Assembly (NCBI GenBank): GCA_933228675.1 | Contig: OW121740.1 | Span: forward strand, 130,851,799 to 130,915,798 | Length of the DNA stretch: 64,000 nt | Origin: Stomorhina lunata | Lineage: Eukaryota; Arthropoda; Insecta; Diptera; Rhiniidae | Reading direction: 5' to 3' | In this document: positions 46,019-57,210 of the stretch, in pieces | Numbering within the stretch: the first letter of the stretch is position 1 | Layout: every line of letters starts with the position of its first letter | Notes under the pieces: generated by a model | Told to the model about the DNA's origin: nothing | The model's input: only the letters and a program-made list of their open reading frames with translations | Database searches by the model: none | Translations under genes and position numbers: made by a program

Positions 46019-48688
46019 TTTTATTTGAAAAAATTTTATTATAAAATTTTATAATGAAAATTTTTTCTATAGAAAAATTTTCATTATAATTTCTATAGAA
46101 AAAAGGATCATTATAAAATTTTTTTTATAGAAAAATTTTTATTATAAATTTTTTTCTATAGAATAATTTTCATTATAAAATTTTTCTATAATTTTATAAT
46201 GAAAATTCTTCTTTAGAAAATTTTTATTGTCAGAAAAATTTGACAAAATTTTCATTATAAAATTTTTTCTATAGAAAAATTTTTATTATAAAAATTTTTC
46301 TATAGAAAAATTTTCATTATAAAAATTTTTCTATAGAAAAATTTTCATTATAAAAATTTTTCTTTAGAAAAATTTTTATTATAAAAATTTTTCTATAGAA
46401 AAATTTTCATTATAAAAATTTTTCTATAGAAAAATTTTCATTATAAAAATTTTTCTATAGAAAAATTTTCATTATAAAAATTTTTCTATAGAAAAATTTT
46501 CATTATAAAAATTTTTCTATAGAAAAATTTTCATTATAAAAATTTTTCTATAGAAAAATTTTCATTATAAAAATTTTTCTATAGAAAAATTTTCATTATA
46601 AAAATTTTTCTATAGAAAAATTTTCATTATAAAAATTTTTCTATAGAAAAATTTTCATTATAAAAATTTTTCTATAGAAAAATTTTCATTATAAAAATTT
46701 TTCTATAGAAAAATTTTCATTATAAAAATTTTTCTATAGAAAAATTTTCATTATAAAAATTTTTCTATAGAAAAATTTTCATTATAAAAATTTTTCTATA
46801 GAAAAATTTTCATTATAAAAATTTTTCTATAGAAAAATTTTCATTATAAAAATTTTTCTATAGAAAAATTTTCATTATAAAAATTTTTCTATAGAAAAAT
46901 TTTCATTATAAAAATTTTTCTATAGAAAAATTTTCATTATAAAAATTTTTCTATAGAAAAATTTTCATTATAAAAATTTTTCTATAGAAAAATTTTCATT
47001 ATAAAAATTTTTCTATAGAAAAATTTTCATTATAAAAAATTTTTCTATAGAAAAATTTTCATTATAAAAATTTTTCTATAGAAAAATTTTCATTATAAAA
47101 ATTTTTCTATAGAAAAATTTTCATTATAAAAATTTTTCTATAGAAAAATTTTCATTATAAAAATTTTTCTATAGAAAAATTTTCATTATAAAAATTTTTC
47201 TATAGAAAAATTTTCATTATAAAAATTTTTCTATAGAAAAATTTTCATTATAAAAATTTTTCTATAGAAAAATTTTCATTATAAAAATTTTTCTATAGAA
47301 AAATTTTCATTATAAAAATTTTTCTATAGAAAAATTTTCATTATAAAAATTTTTCTATAGAAAAATTTTCATTATAAAAATTTTTCTATAGAAAAATTTT
47401 CATTATAAAAATTTTTCTATAGAAAAATTTTCATTATAAAAATTTTTCTATAGAAAAATTTTCATTATAAAAATTTTTCTATAGAAAAATTTTCATTATA
47501 AAAATTTTCATTATAAAAATTTTTCTATAGAAAAATTTTCATTATAAAAATTTTTCTATAGAAAAATTTTCATTATAAAAAATTTCTATAGAAAAATTTT
47601 CATTATAAAAATTTTTCTATAGAAAAATTTTCATTATAAAAATTTTTCTATAGAAAAATTTTCATTATAAAAATTTTTCTATAGAAAAATTTTCATTATA
47701 AAAATTTTTCTATAGAAAAATTTTCATTATAAAAATTTTTCTATAGAAAAATTTTCATTATAAAAATTTTTCTATAGAAAAATTTTCATTATAAAAATTT
47801 TTCTATAGAAAAATTTTCATTATAAAAATTTTTCTATAGAAAAATTTTCATTATAAAAATTTTTCTATAGAAAAATTTTCATTATAAAAATTTTTCTATA
47901 GAAAAATTTTCATTATAATTTTTATTATGAAAAGTTTTCTATAGAAAAATTTTCATTATACAATTTTTTCTATAGCAAAATTTTCATTATAAAATTTTTT
48001 CTATAGAAAAATTTTCCTTATAAAATTTAATCTATAGAAAAATTTTCATTATAAAATTTTTTCTATAGAAAAATTTTCCTTTTAAAATTTTTTCGATAAA
48101 AAAATTTTCATTATAAAATTTTTTCGATAGAAAATTTTCGTTATAAAAATTTTTCTATTGGAAAATTTTTTCCTTTAGAACAATTGTCATTATAATTTTT
48201 TTTTTTATAAAAAAATTTTCATTATAGAATTTTTTCTATAGAAAAATTTTCATTATAAAATTTTTTTCTATAGAAAAATTTTCACAATAAAATTTTTTCT
48301 TTAGAAAAATTTTCATTGTAAAATTTTTTTCTATAGAAAAATTTTCATTGTAAATTGTTTTCTATAGAAGAATTTTCATTGTAAAATTTTTTCTATAGAA
48401 AAATTTTCATTGTAAAATTTTTTCCATAGAAAAATTTTCATTGTAAAATTTTTTCTATAGAAAAATTTTCATTATAAAATTTTTTCTACAGAAAATTTTT
48501 CATTCTAAAATTTTTTCTATAGAAAAATTTTCATTATAAAATTTTTTTCTATAGAAAAATTTCCATTGTAAAATTTTTTCTATAAAAAAAATTTCATTAT
48601 AAAATTTTTTCTATAGAAAAATTTTCATTAAAAAATTTTTTCTATAGAAAAATGTTCATTATAAAATTTTTTCTATAGAAAAATTTTC
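46019..48688 (+). repeat. Satellite block S3, homogeneous 31-bp array
   Basis: From about 46240 to 47920 some 50 units are almost identical: AAAAATTTTTCTATAG followed by AAAAATTTTCATTAT. Exceptions are single-base A changes near 47036 and 47578, and a half-unit insertion of CATTATAAAAATTTT near 47495-47515. The outer parts (46019-46240, 47920-48688) are more diverged, the usual pattern of array edges. Confidence 0.95.
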
Positions 48689-48870
48689 ACTGTAGTGTAT
48701 TGCACTAAGATCCCAATTTATTATAATTATTTATTATTGTAATAAAAAGTTTTTTGATAAAACTAAAAAATGTTGGTGGGGAAACCTTTCTTGACGCGTT
48801 TCGATGGTTGGTTAGGCCATCTCTTCAGGAGGATTATCCCTAATTCTAGACAGAGCGAAAACCACACCAC
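48689..48870 (-). repeat. Hammerhead-bearing repeat, right flank of S3, inverted
   Basis: On minus it runs gttttcgctctgtctagaat, hammerhead, GGTTTCCCCACCAACATTTT, tatcaaaaaactttttatta, aataaattgggatcttagtg, caatacactacagtg, and then into the array. The copy at 45898-46018 is in the opposite orientation, so the array lies between inverted copies. Confidence 0.85.
48778..48841 (-). ncRNA. Hammerhead ribozyme-like motif, copy 3
   Basis: Minus strand: stem I outer GGGA/TCCC, inner TCCTC opposite AAGAA (partly mismatched), core CTGAAGA, stem II GATGG/CCATC around CCTAACCAA, then GAAACGCGTC. The entire catalytic core and stem II are intact. The stem III segment ACGCGT is a perfect 6-bp palindrome, as in dimer-forming type I hammerheads. 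Only stem I is weakened. Confidence 0.72.
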
Positions 48871-49215
48871 GCGAAGATAAGATATAATGTTTAGTTTTCG
48901 GCCTAACCAACCATCGAAACGCGTCGACGAAAGGTTTCCCCACCAACATTTTTTGGTTTTATCAAAAAACTTTTTATTACAATAATAAATAATTATAATA
49001 AATTGGGATCTTAGTGCAATACACTACAGTGAAAATTTTTCTATAGAAAAAATTTTATAATGAACATTTTTCTATAGAAAAAATTTTTTAATGAAAATTT
49101 TTCTATAGAAATTTTATAAATAATTTTATAAATAATTGTAATAAATTGGGATTTTAGTGCAATACACTACAGTAAAACTTTTTAATAAAATGTTGATGTC
49201 CCAAAATTTTTGGAA
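48871..49215 (+). repeat. Hammerhead-bearing repeat, plus-strand copy with short satellite
   Basis: The upstream part (gatataatgtttagttttcg) is fused by a deletion to cctaaccaaccatcgaaacg and cgtcgacgaaaggtttcccc. The core CTGAAGA is lost. The downstream part reaches gcaatacactacagtg, is followed by about three satellite units (49035-49110), then a second partial tail (aattgggattttagtgcaat ... gatgtcccaaaatttttgg) to 49215. It shows the satellite sitting at one fixed point of the repeat. Confidence 0.75.
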
Positions 49216-50424
49216 AACACTTTTTAACAATTTTAAAAATTTTCAAGTTTCTAAAATTGTAAGTTTCTAGCTCAAATATCTCCTAAATTAAAAGAGATAT
49301 TATATACTTGTAACAAGGTTTTTTGTGGGTCTTGAACCACAGAAATATAAAAATTCTTTAAATCGGAATAAAAATATGGAATTGGGGTCGTTTTGAAATT
49401 TGCGTGCTATTTTATAGCCCTCTCGACCCGTCTTTGTTCGACCAATATGTTCCCAATTCAAAGGTCAGTCTGAACTACTAATTGCGAATTAATTCCGCTC
49501 CCAGGTTGATGTTTAAAAACATCGGTTTTGAAGGTATTAAAACCAAAATCGTTTAAATTTCAAGCCACTGTGCCGAGGTTTTAGCATTAAAAGCTTTAGT
49601 CTTTGTGTGAGTATTTCAAGACAATGTCTTGAAAACATTTTGTGAATAATAATTATTTTAGTTAAATTCTTAAATTGGTTTCTTTGTTTAGCTGAATTTT
49701 TCGTGAAAAAAAAATTAATTAAAATCAAACAAATTTGTTGTATAATATCAAAACCGCGTTTTGTTTAACAAGAAAACAACTTAAAATAATTTTTGGCTAA
49801 TTTAACATATTGTTCATATAAACATATTTCATAAACTTAAAAGCAATTTGAAGACCAATTAATTACGTAAATATATTTAAGTTAATAAGTTAAAATTATA
49901 ATAATTTTCAGAGCAAAATTTTATATAAATTTTGCAAATTTTTAACACATTATCAAAAAAATTTGTTACACATTTATCGAAATTTTTTTTAGCATGTCGA
50001 TAGTAGTTTTAAAAAATTAATTCATTTTTATAACAATAAAAATTTTAAATTTCGCTTAAACCAAAAACAAAAAATTTCCTTAGTCATAACATGAAATTAC
50101 TAGAAAATTACCAGAGGATTATTAGTTATTAAATATTTTGTAGGTTCATTAAAATGTCTAATAAGTTAAAAAAAATATTACATCATACATTTGTTAAGCA
50201 TAAGTTGAAAAAAAAAAACTAAGTTTAAAAAAATTTTAAATCAAAACAATTTTAGTTTTTTTTTCCAATTTTAAGTTTGAAAACTTTTTTGGCAAAAACT
50301 AAACTTTTGATAAATGTTGCCTTGCAATGCAAGTGCATTCATTATTTGTTCAGTAGCGCGTTTTCAATTTCAATACATCATCATTATTATCATCATTATT
50401 ATAGTTTTTGGGGCTATTTTTCAA
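49216..50424. other. Unique AT-rich non-coding DNA
   Basis: No gene supported. It might include internal sequence of the hammerhead-bearing repeat, but no second copy exists here to test that. Confidence 0.45.
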
Positions 50425-50426
50425 TA

Positions 50427-51697
50427 AAGAGTGCTCTAAATAAAATTTGTAGTTGGATTTTCTTAAATAAAAATCAAACCTTTTAATATAAAAACTCTAC
50501 AAAATACGCAAATATAATGACATATTATACAAAATCATTTAGCATTAAAATGTTTACTTAGTACTCGGGTTTTGCAAAATTATCAACTTTTTTTGGAAAC
50601 CCTCCCATTAAAGATTTTACAGTTGCTTCTGATACCTTTTTGGAGCATGTGTTCCACCTGCGCATAAAATCGGACATGTTCTTGGAAATCTATCCTGTGT
50701 TCTTCAATTCCTTTTTTACCAGAGCCCAATACCTTTCCACAGGCCGAAGTTCTGGACAATTATGTGGATTTGCCTCTCGTGGTAAAAAAAAATGACATTA
50801 TTCTTTGAGTACCACTCAAGTGCCTTTTTTCCATAATGGCATGATGCCAAATCGGACCAAAAAAATGTAGTCACCGTTTTTGTAGGCACTCCTTTATATA
50901 AATTTCTGTGTTTATTCTGCCAGATGCCACAAATACTTTACTTCTTTTGCCACAACTGCAAATATCTTGCCACACGAGAAACTTCTTAGGGAATTTTGTT
51001 TGTTTTTTTGTACGAAACTCTTGCCGAACATTGCCCCGTTTATCAGCAACATAAAAATCTTGACCAGGAAGTTGAGAAAAGTCCGCCAGTACGTATGTTT
51101 CATCATCCATCACACAACAGGTGTATTTTTTTATAAAATCAGACTTCAATTTTTTTGCTCGTTTTTTTGCTTCTAAGTTCTTTATAGCATTGCGATCTGG
51201 AACCTTTTGGACTTTGTATGTCTTCAGTCCAGCATAAGCTTTGACTCTATGTGCAAAATTCGTAGAACATTTCACCGTACGAGCTGCTTTTCTTAAAGAA
51301 GTGTTAGGCGCTCTTCGAAAGAGTCGCTCGACTTCTTTTGCCTTACCAATATCTGTAGGACCTTTTTTCCTCCCTGATCAAGGTTTTCTTTCAATGCTCA
51401 GGTTTTCCTTATACCGTCTGATGGCATTAGAAACCGTTCGAGGGTCAACTTTCAAATTTTTAGCTATTTTTTTAAAAGTCCATGACGGATTTTTTTGAAA
51501 AGTTTTAATTATATATTCACGAACTTTTTTTTCGTAGTCCATTTTGATTGAAATAACTATTGAAAATTAATAATTTCTAAAATAATAGTATCTGACATAT
51601 CTATAGAAACTAACTTGATCAAAAAAAAAAATATTTATTGCACTATGGATAAATTTTGTCTAAAATAGTAAATGCATATTTTTTTTAGAACACTCTT
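50427..51697 (-). mobile_element. Tc1/mariner DD37E element, copy C
   Basis: A 1271-bp copy flanked by TA (50425-50426, 51698-51699), with the same termini as copies A and B. Confidence 0.93.
50558..51542 (-). pseudogene. DD37E transposase, broken by a 28-bp deletion
   Basis: The frame begins MDYEKK (ATG at 51540-51542) and ends at TAA 50558-50560. Relative to copies A and B, about 28 bp are missing near 50877 (between LQKR and VTTFFW), shifting the frame before the second catalytic D. A further indel near 51366-51370 breaks the N-terminal frame around GSGRKKG. The largest intact piece is 50871-51275, containing VMDDETYVLADFSQLPGQDF. Non-functional. Confidence 0.9.
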
Positions 51698-51699
51698 TA

Positions 51700-52026
51700 C
51701 AATTTCAAAACATTGTTTCATTTATTTGTTTTTCTTTGAATTTTTTTTTTTTTCGTTTGTTATTATTTCGATTAATAACCTAGAAATTATTAGTTTTGTT
51801 CATCGTGGTCTGAATGAAGTAAGTCTATCTATTAGCCAGACATTAACAAAAGATCCAATTTAAAAATTTTGAGCGAAAAATTTATTAAGCCAAAAATTGT
51901 AGTTGTATGTTTTTGAAATATTTGAAAATGGCCAGCAGTTATTTATGTTTTAACATTAGTTTACACTAGATCTTGAGGCTCGGCTTTGTCCGTGTTATGT
52001 TACGATTTATGGTCTAAAATTTAACC
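51700..52026. other. Unique non-coding DNA
   Basis: Nothing recognised apart from a T-rich run near 51740-51755. Confidence 0.4.
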
Positions 52027-52985
52027 ATAAATCGTCGTACGAACGAACAACGCTTGCAGATTTTTGAACTTCATTGTAAAAATTCATGCTCGGTTAAGAA
52101 AGTATAACTTGCACTATTTCCATTCAATGACCAGTTTTGGAAACCTTCTGTGGTGGCTTTTCGAAATTTTGTGACTTAATTTGGCACCAAGTTTGAGTTA
52201 TTAGATATCTCAAAAATCGAAAATATCGAAGCTTTATCTGTCAGACATAAAGTTCATTTACAGTGTTGAATAATAAAAAGCTTTATTTCTCATTTTCACT
52301 ACCTCTCACCTCTCTACTAAACCCTTTCTAAAGGAGCTAACAAAGAACAATAGAAAACATACATTTCATAAACACGTGTATGTGCCTTGGCTTTCTCTCA
52401 TTGGGAAATCGTCTTCATTTGTTGTTGCTGAATTAGAGTAAAAGCGAAATACTCTATTTTCTATGGGACTTATCAAAAAGACCATACGGCAAATCAATGT
52501 AAGAGAGTCTTCATAAGTTGTTTCTGAATTAGAGTAAAAGCGGTATACTCTCTTTTTTATGGGACTTATCAAAAAGACCATACGACAAATCAATGTATGA
52601 AAGCGCAATATCTTTTTATTTTAGAGCCTTTCATTAAACCGTACTTTTTCAAGCACGATGAAAGCAGGATCGTGACTGTGACGAGCGCTTCGGTAAAATA
52701 ATTAAAATTATTTTTGCCTAGAATGGAAAAACGAACTTGGCCACATAGCAACAATTGCCCAATTAAAATATGAGTTCAGTTTGCGCCAAGTTTGGGCCTA
52801 GTCACTTTACCGTCTAGATTAGCCGATTTAACGCTTTTAAACTATAATTTGAGGTGCTATTTTAAGGCTCATGTCTAAAGGGACAAGCCGGCAATAGCTG
52901 ACGTACCGGAAGCCAAAATTGAAGAATTTATTAGTGAGATGTCGTGCGATATATGGGAAAGAGTATGTTAAAATTTCATCCACAG
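52027..52985 (+). pseudogene. Heavily decayed DD41D transposase, interrupted
   Basis: The N-terminal piece at 52027-52210 reads INRRTNEQRLQIFELHCKN, then SCSVKKV*, then FGTKFELLDI after one shift. It matches the MNRLTKEQRLQIVQIYFENN and FRTTFTLCDN regions of the transposase at 56002-57096. The C-terminal piece at 52800-52985 reads LPSRLADLTLLNYNL (compare WPPRSCDLTPLDYFLWG), then DKPAIADVPEAKIEEFISEM. The central part is missing or replaced by 52215-52640, which carries a tandem duplication. Both D positions near the C-terminus are degraded. The match was made by eye. Confidence 0.7.
52411..52602. repeat. Two-copy 96-bp tandem duplication
   Basis: Units start gtcttcat at 52411 and 52507. Both contain ctgaattagagtaaaagcg and atgggacttatcaaaaagac and end caaatcaatgta. 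They differ at about a dozen positions. It lies inside the decayed DD41D copy. Confidence 0.85.
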
Positions 52986-53084
52986 TATAAACCATTAGAG
53001 AATAAGTCATATTTATTTATATCAATATTTATATTATCTAGATCATTCTTTTGACTCATCAAATCCGAAAGCCATAAAATATCA

Positions 53085-55310
53085 ACTTTTTGGATATAAA
53101 AATTTTTCTAGAAAATTTGTCGATATAAAATTTTTTATAGAAACTTTTGTATAAAACAATTTTTATAGAAAATTTTTCGATAAACAACTTTTTTTAAGAA
53201 AATTTATAGATGTAAAAAATTTGTACAGAACATTTTTCAATATAAAAATTTGAAAGAAAATTTTTTGATAAAAAAAAAAGATTTATAGAAAATTTTTCGA
53301 TATAAAAATTTTATAGAAAATTTTTTGGTATAAAAATTTTATGGAAATTTTTTTGGTATGAAAATTTTATAGAAAATATTTTGGTATAAAAATTTATCCA
53401 GAAAAGTTTTTGATACAAAATTTTTCTTTCAACAACATTTTTTTAAAAAAATTTTTAATATCAAAAAATTATTAAAAATTTTCATTACAAAAATTTTATA
53501 GAAAATTTTTGGTATAAAAATTTTATAAAAAATTTTTCGATATAAAAATTTTACAGAACATTTTTCAATATAAAAATTTTAAAGAAAATTTGTTGATAAA
53601 AAAAAATTCTATAGAAAATTTTTATAGAAAATTTTTCGATAAAAAATTTTATAGAAAATTTTTTGGTATAAAATTTATCCAGAAAAGTTTTTGAAATAAA
53701 ATTTTTCTAGAAAATTTTTTGATATTAAAAATTTTTGAAAAAAAAAATTATTGAAAATTTTTCGTTACAAAAATTTTGTAGAAAATTTTTTGGTATAGGA
53801 TTTTTCTAGAAAATTTTTGGAAATACAATTTTTCTAGAAAAATTGTATATATAAACATTTCAATAGAACATTTATCGATATGAAAATTTTTTAGAATCTT
53901 TTTTGATACAAAAATTTTTTAAGAAAATTTTTCGAAAAAAAAAAATTTTTTTGAAAATTTTTTGATATAAAAATGTTTATAAAAAATTTTTCCTAAAAAA
54001 AATGATTATAGAAAATTCTATGAAAAAAAAAAATGTTTATAGAAAATTTTTTAATAAAATTTTTTTACAAAAATTTCGATATAAAAATTTTTGTACAAAA
54101 TTTTTCATTTTAAAAATTTGTATACAAAATTTTTCGTTATAAAAATTTTTACAGAAAATTTTTCGTTATAAACATTTTTATAGAAAATTTTTAGTTATAA
54201 ATTATTATAATATATTGACAATTTTATTGACAATTTTTTTAATATACAAATTAAAGAAAATATTCCAGTATAAACATTTTTAAAGAACATTTTTTCGTTA
54301 TAAAAATTTTTAAAGAAAATTTTCAGTTATAAAAATTTTTGTAGAAAATTTTTCGTTATAAAAATTTTCGTTAAAAATTTTTCGTTATAAAAATTTTTGT
54401 AGAAAATTTTTCGTTAAAATTTTTTTTTAGAAAATTTTTCGTTATTAAAATTTATAAAGAAAATTTTTTGTTATAAAAATGTTTATAGAAAATTTTTCGT
54501 TATAAAAATTTGTATAGAAAAGTTTTCGTTATAAAAATTTTCCGTTATAAAATTTATTTTCCAGAAAATTTTTAGTTTTAAAAATTTTTACAGAAATTTT
54601 TTCAATTTAAATATTTTTTTAGAAAATTTTTCTTATAAAAATTTTTTCGTTATAAAAATGTTTATAAAAAATTTTTCGTTATTGAAATTTTTATAACTAA
54701 AAATTTTTGTTATAAAAATTTCTATAGAAATTTTTTTGATATAAAAATTTTTATAGAAAATTTTTTGTTAAAAAAATCTTTGCAGAAAATTTTTCGTTTA
54801 AAAATTTATATAAATATTTTTCGTTTAAAAAACGTTTATAGAAAATTTTTCGTTAAAAAAATTTTTATATAAAATTTTTCGTATACACATTTTTATCGAA
54901 AATTTTTTGTTATACGAATTTTTATAGAAAATTTTCGTTATACAAATTTTTAAAGAAAATTTTTCGTTATAAAAATTTGTATAGAAAATTTTTCGTTGAA
55001 AAATTTTTATAGAAAATTTCTCTTTAAAAATATTTATAACGAAAATTTTTTTGAAAAATTTTTCTTTCAATAATTTTGTATCAAAAAATTTTCGTTACAA
55101 ATTTTTATATGAACAAATATTCTATACTAAAAAATTTATGAAATATTTTCTAGAAAAAATTTTTTTTTTTGTCAAAAAATTTCTGTAAAACTTTAAGCCA
55201 AAAAATTTTTATATCGAAAAATTATCTATAAAAATTGTTATAATTTTGTTGTTACAATTTTTTACAGAAAATTTTTCGTTATAAAAATTTCTATAAAAAA
55301 TTCTTTTTCA
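53085..55310 (+). repeat. Satellite block S4, diverged ~29-bp units
   Basis: Units of the type CGTTATAAAAATTTTTATAG followed by AAAATTTTT, period about 29 (for example 54325 to 54354). Most have lost the C of CTATAG, so the perfect palindrome is absent. Linkers drift from CGATAT and GGTAT in the left part to CGTTAT in the right part. Much less homogeneous than S3 or S6. Confidence 0.88.
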
Positions 55311-55394
55311 AAATCAAAATTATTCGCACTTAATCTGAGTCTATTACATTTATTTATTAATGTTATAGACAATTTATTAATAAAAGTAAAAAAA

Positions 55395-55520
55395 AATGTT
55401 TGTGGGGACAACCAATTCCTATACGAGTTTCGATGGTTGGTTAGGCCATTATATTCAGGAGGAGTATTCCTACTTCTAGAAAGATCGAAAACCTCGCATT
55501 ATTTTAAAAACACAACGATT
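55395..55520 (-). repeat. Hammerhead-bearing repeat, degenerate copy
   Basis: On minus: atgcgaggttttcgatcttt, then TCCTCCTGAATATAATGG, then CCTAACCAACCATCGAAACTC and GTATAGGAATTGGTTGTCCC. Stem II and GAAA persist, but the core CTGAAGA is now CTGAATA and the ACGCGT stem is lost. It lies within 100 bp of the S4 end. Confidence 0.65.
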
Positions 55521-55896
55521 ACTAATTATGTTTGGAAATCAAATATAATTCCTTAATTTTAATGAACAAATTTTTATAGATAATTTTTAGATATAAAATT
55601 TTTTAAAGAAAACCTTTTATAAAGCATAATAATTACGAATTATGTTTTGTAAATCAAGGCAAAGATTGAAAAACTACTATATAAGCAGATTCCCAAACTT
55701 GAAGTATTATAATGAAAAATGGAAAATCCAAAAAAAAAAAAACTATTTCTGACATATGCGTTTAAGTTTTCATTTTTATTTTTTGAATATTTTAGACCCA
55801 CTAAAACCATGATTTCGCAGAACAACATAAAGAAATATCGATGATACAAAAATTTTCAAAATCCGATAAGAAATATGATAAGGAATGTACCAAATA

Positions 55897-57208
55897 ATGG
55901 GTGTTTTTTTAGAGGTATAGAACTTCGAATTGAAATAAAACACAAGAAAATCGTTTTAATGTCCATCAATTTGGCTTTATTGGAAGGATAATTTTATGCC
56001 ATTAATGTTTAAATATGATTTCGGGCATGTGGCCGCCGCGGCTGGCTCGAACAAAGCCAATTCTACAGGTCCAATTTTCAACTACTTTTTCGAGCATATG
56101 GGGCCGTATGTTGGCAATAACGCCACGAATGTTGGCTTCCAAGTCCCCTAACGTTTCTGGTTTGTTGGCGTAGACGAGCGACTTCACATATCCCCAAAGA
56201 AAATAATCCAGTGGTGTCAAATCGCAGGATCTTGGTGGCCAATTGACAGGTCCATTCCGCGAAATTATGCGCTCATCGAATGTTTCTTTCAATAAATCAA
56301 TTGTGACGTGCGCTATGTGGCATGTAGCGCCGTCTTGTTGGAACCACAACTCATCCACATCCATGCCATCCAATTGGGGAACAAAATAGTAGGTTATCAT
56401 GGCTCTATACCGGTCTCCATTTATGGTAACTGACTCTCCAGCATTATTTCGGAAGAAGTATGGCCCAATGACTCTACCAGCCCATAGAGCACACCAAATA
56501 GTCAGTTTTTGTGGATGTAATGGCGTCTCAAGGGTATCATGTGGATTCTCTTCACTCGAAATGCGGCAATTTTGCTTGTTGACGTAGCCATTCAACCAAA
56601 AATGAGCCTCATCACTCTCATCACTGAACAAAATTTTGCGATGAAAATCAGCATCGAGATCAATCTCATTTTCGGCCCATACACCAAAATCACGACGCAT
56701 TGCATGGTCTCGCGGCTTTAATTCTTGCACAAGCTGGATCTTGTAAGGTCGCAAGCCAAGATCTTTGCGCAAAATCTTCCATAAAGTTGATGGACAAAGC
56801 TCCAATTGCTGTGCACGGTGGCGAATCGATTCATTCGGGTCCTCTTCAACACTTTGCTCTACAGCGGCAATTGTTTCTTCGGTGCGCACTGTTCGACGTC
56901 GCTGCGGATGCGTATTATCACATAGAGTAAACGTAGTGCGAAAACGATCCATGGTTAACCGAATTAATTGCTCTGATGGACGATTATGTCGACCATAAAA
57001 TGGACGGAGCTTGCGGTAAACTTCGCGAACTGAACCATTATTTTCGAAATAAATTTGCACGATTTGCAAGCGTTGTTCTTTTGTCAACCTGTTCATGATG
57101 AAATGGCAAACCAAACTAAATATTAATCACTTGACAGCTGACAAAATGGCCGCCAGTTAAAAAAGTGATGCCAACTTAAAGTTCTATACCTCAATAAAAA
57201 ACACCCGA
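55897..57208 (-). mobile_element. DD41D IS630-Tc1-mariner element, second type
   Basis: A 1312-bp element flanked by TA (55895-55896, 57209-57210). Inverted ends share GGGTGTTTTTT and AGAGGTATAGAACTT (left) versus its complement AAGTTCTATACCTCA (right), about 27 bp with few differences. The TIRs are unrelated to those at 16627-17898, so this is a separate family of the same DD41D group. Confidence 0.9.
56002..57096 (-). CDS. DD41D transposase, full-length frame with suspect mutations
   Basis: The start chosen is ATG giving MNRLTKEQR, the family start. The frame is open 18 bases further upstream. N-terminal HTH region with the complete helix 1 (QIVQIYFENNGSVREVYRKL), then RRRTVRTEETI and a second HTH (SIRHRAQQLELCPSTLWKIL). 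Catalytic residues: D in ILFSDE, D in WFQQDGATCH, D in DLTPLDYFLWG, 41 residues between the last two. The frame is open to the stop, about 364 residues. Oddities: a 9-bp tandem duplication (56609-56626) makes FSDESDEAHF at the first catalytic D, RIS replaces the usual RIW, and SCD replaces SPD. Probably inactive although the ORF is open. Confidence 0.9.
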   Translation of the reverse strand: MNRLTKEQRLQIVQIYFENNGSVREVYRKLRPFYGRHNRPSEQLIRLTMDRFRTTFTLCDNTHPQRRRTVRTEETIAAVEQSVEEDPNESIRHRAQQLELCPSTLWKILRKDLGLRPYKIQLVQELKPRDHAMRRDFGVWAENEIDLDADFHRKILFSDESDEAHFWLNGYVNKQNCRISSEENPHDTLETPLHPQKLTIWCALWAGRVIGPYFFRNNAGESVTINGDRYRAMITYYFVPQLDGMDVDELWFQQDGATCHIAHVTIDLLKETFDERIISRNGPVNWPPRSCDLTPLDYFLWGYVKSLVYANKPETLGDLEANIRGVIANIRPHMLEKVVENWTCRIGFVRASRGGHMPEIIFKH

Positions 57209-57210
57209 TA

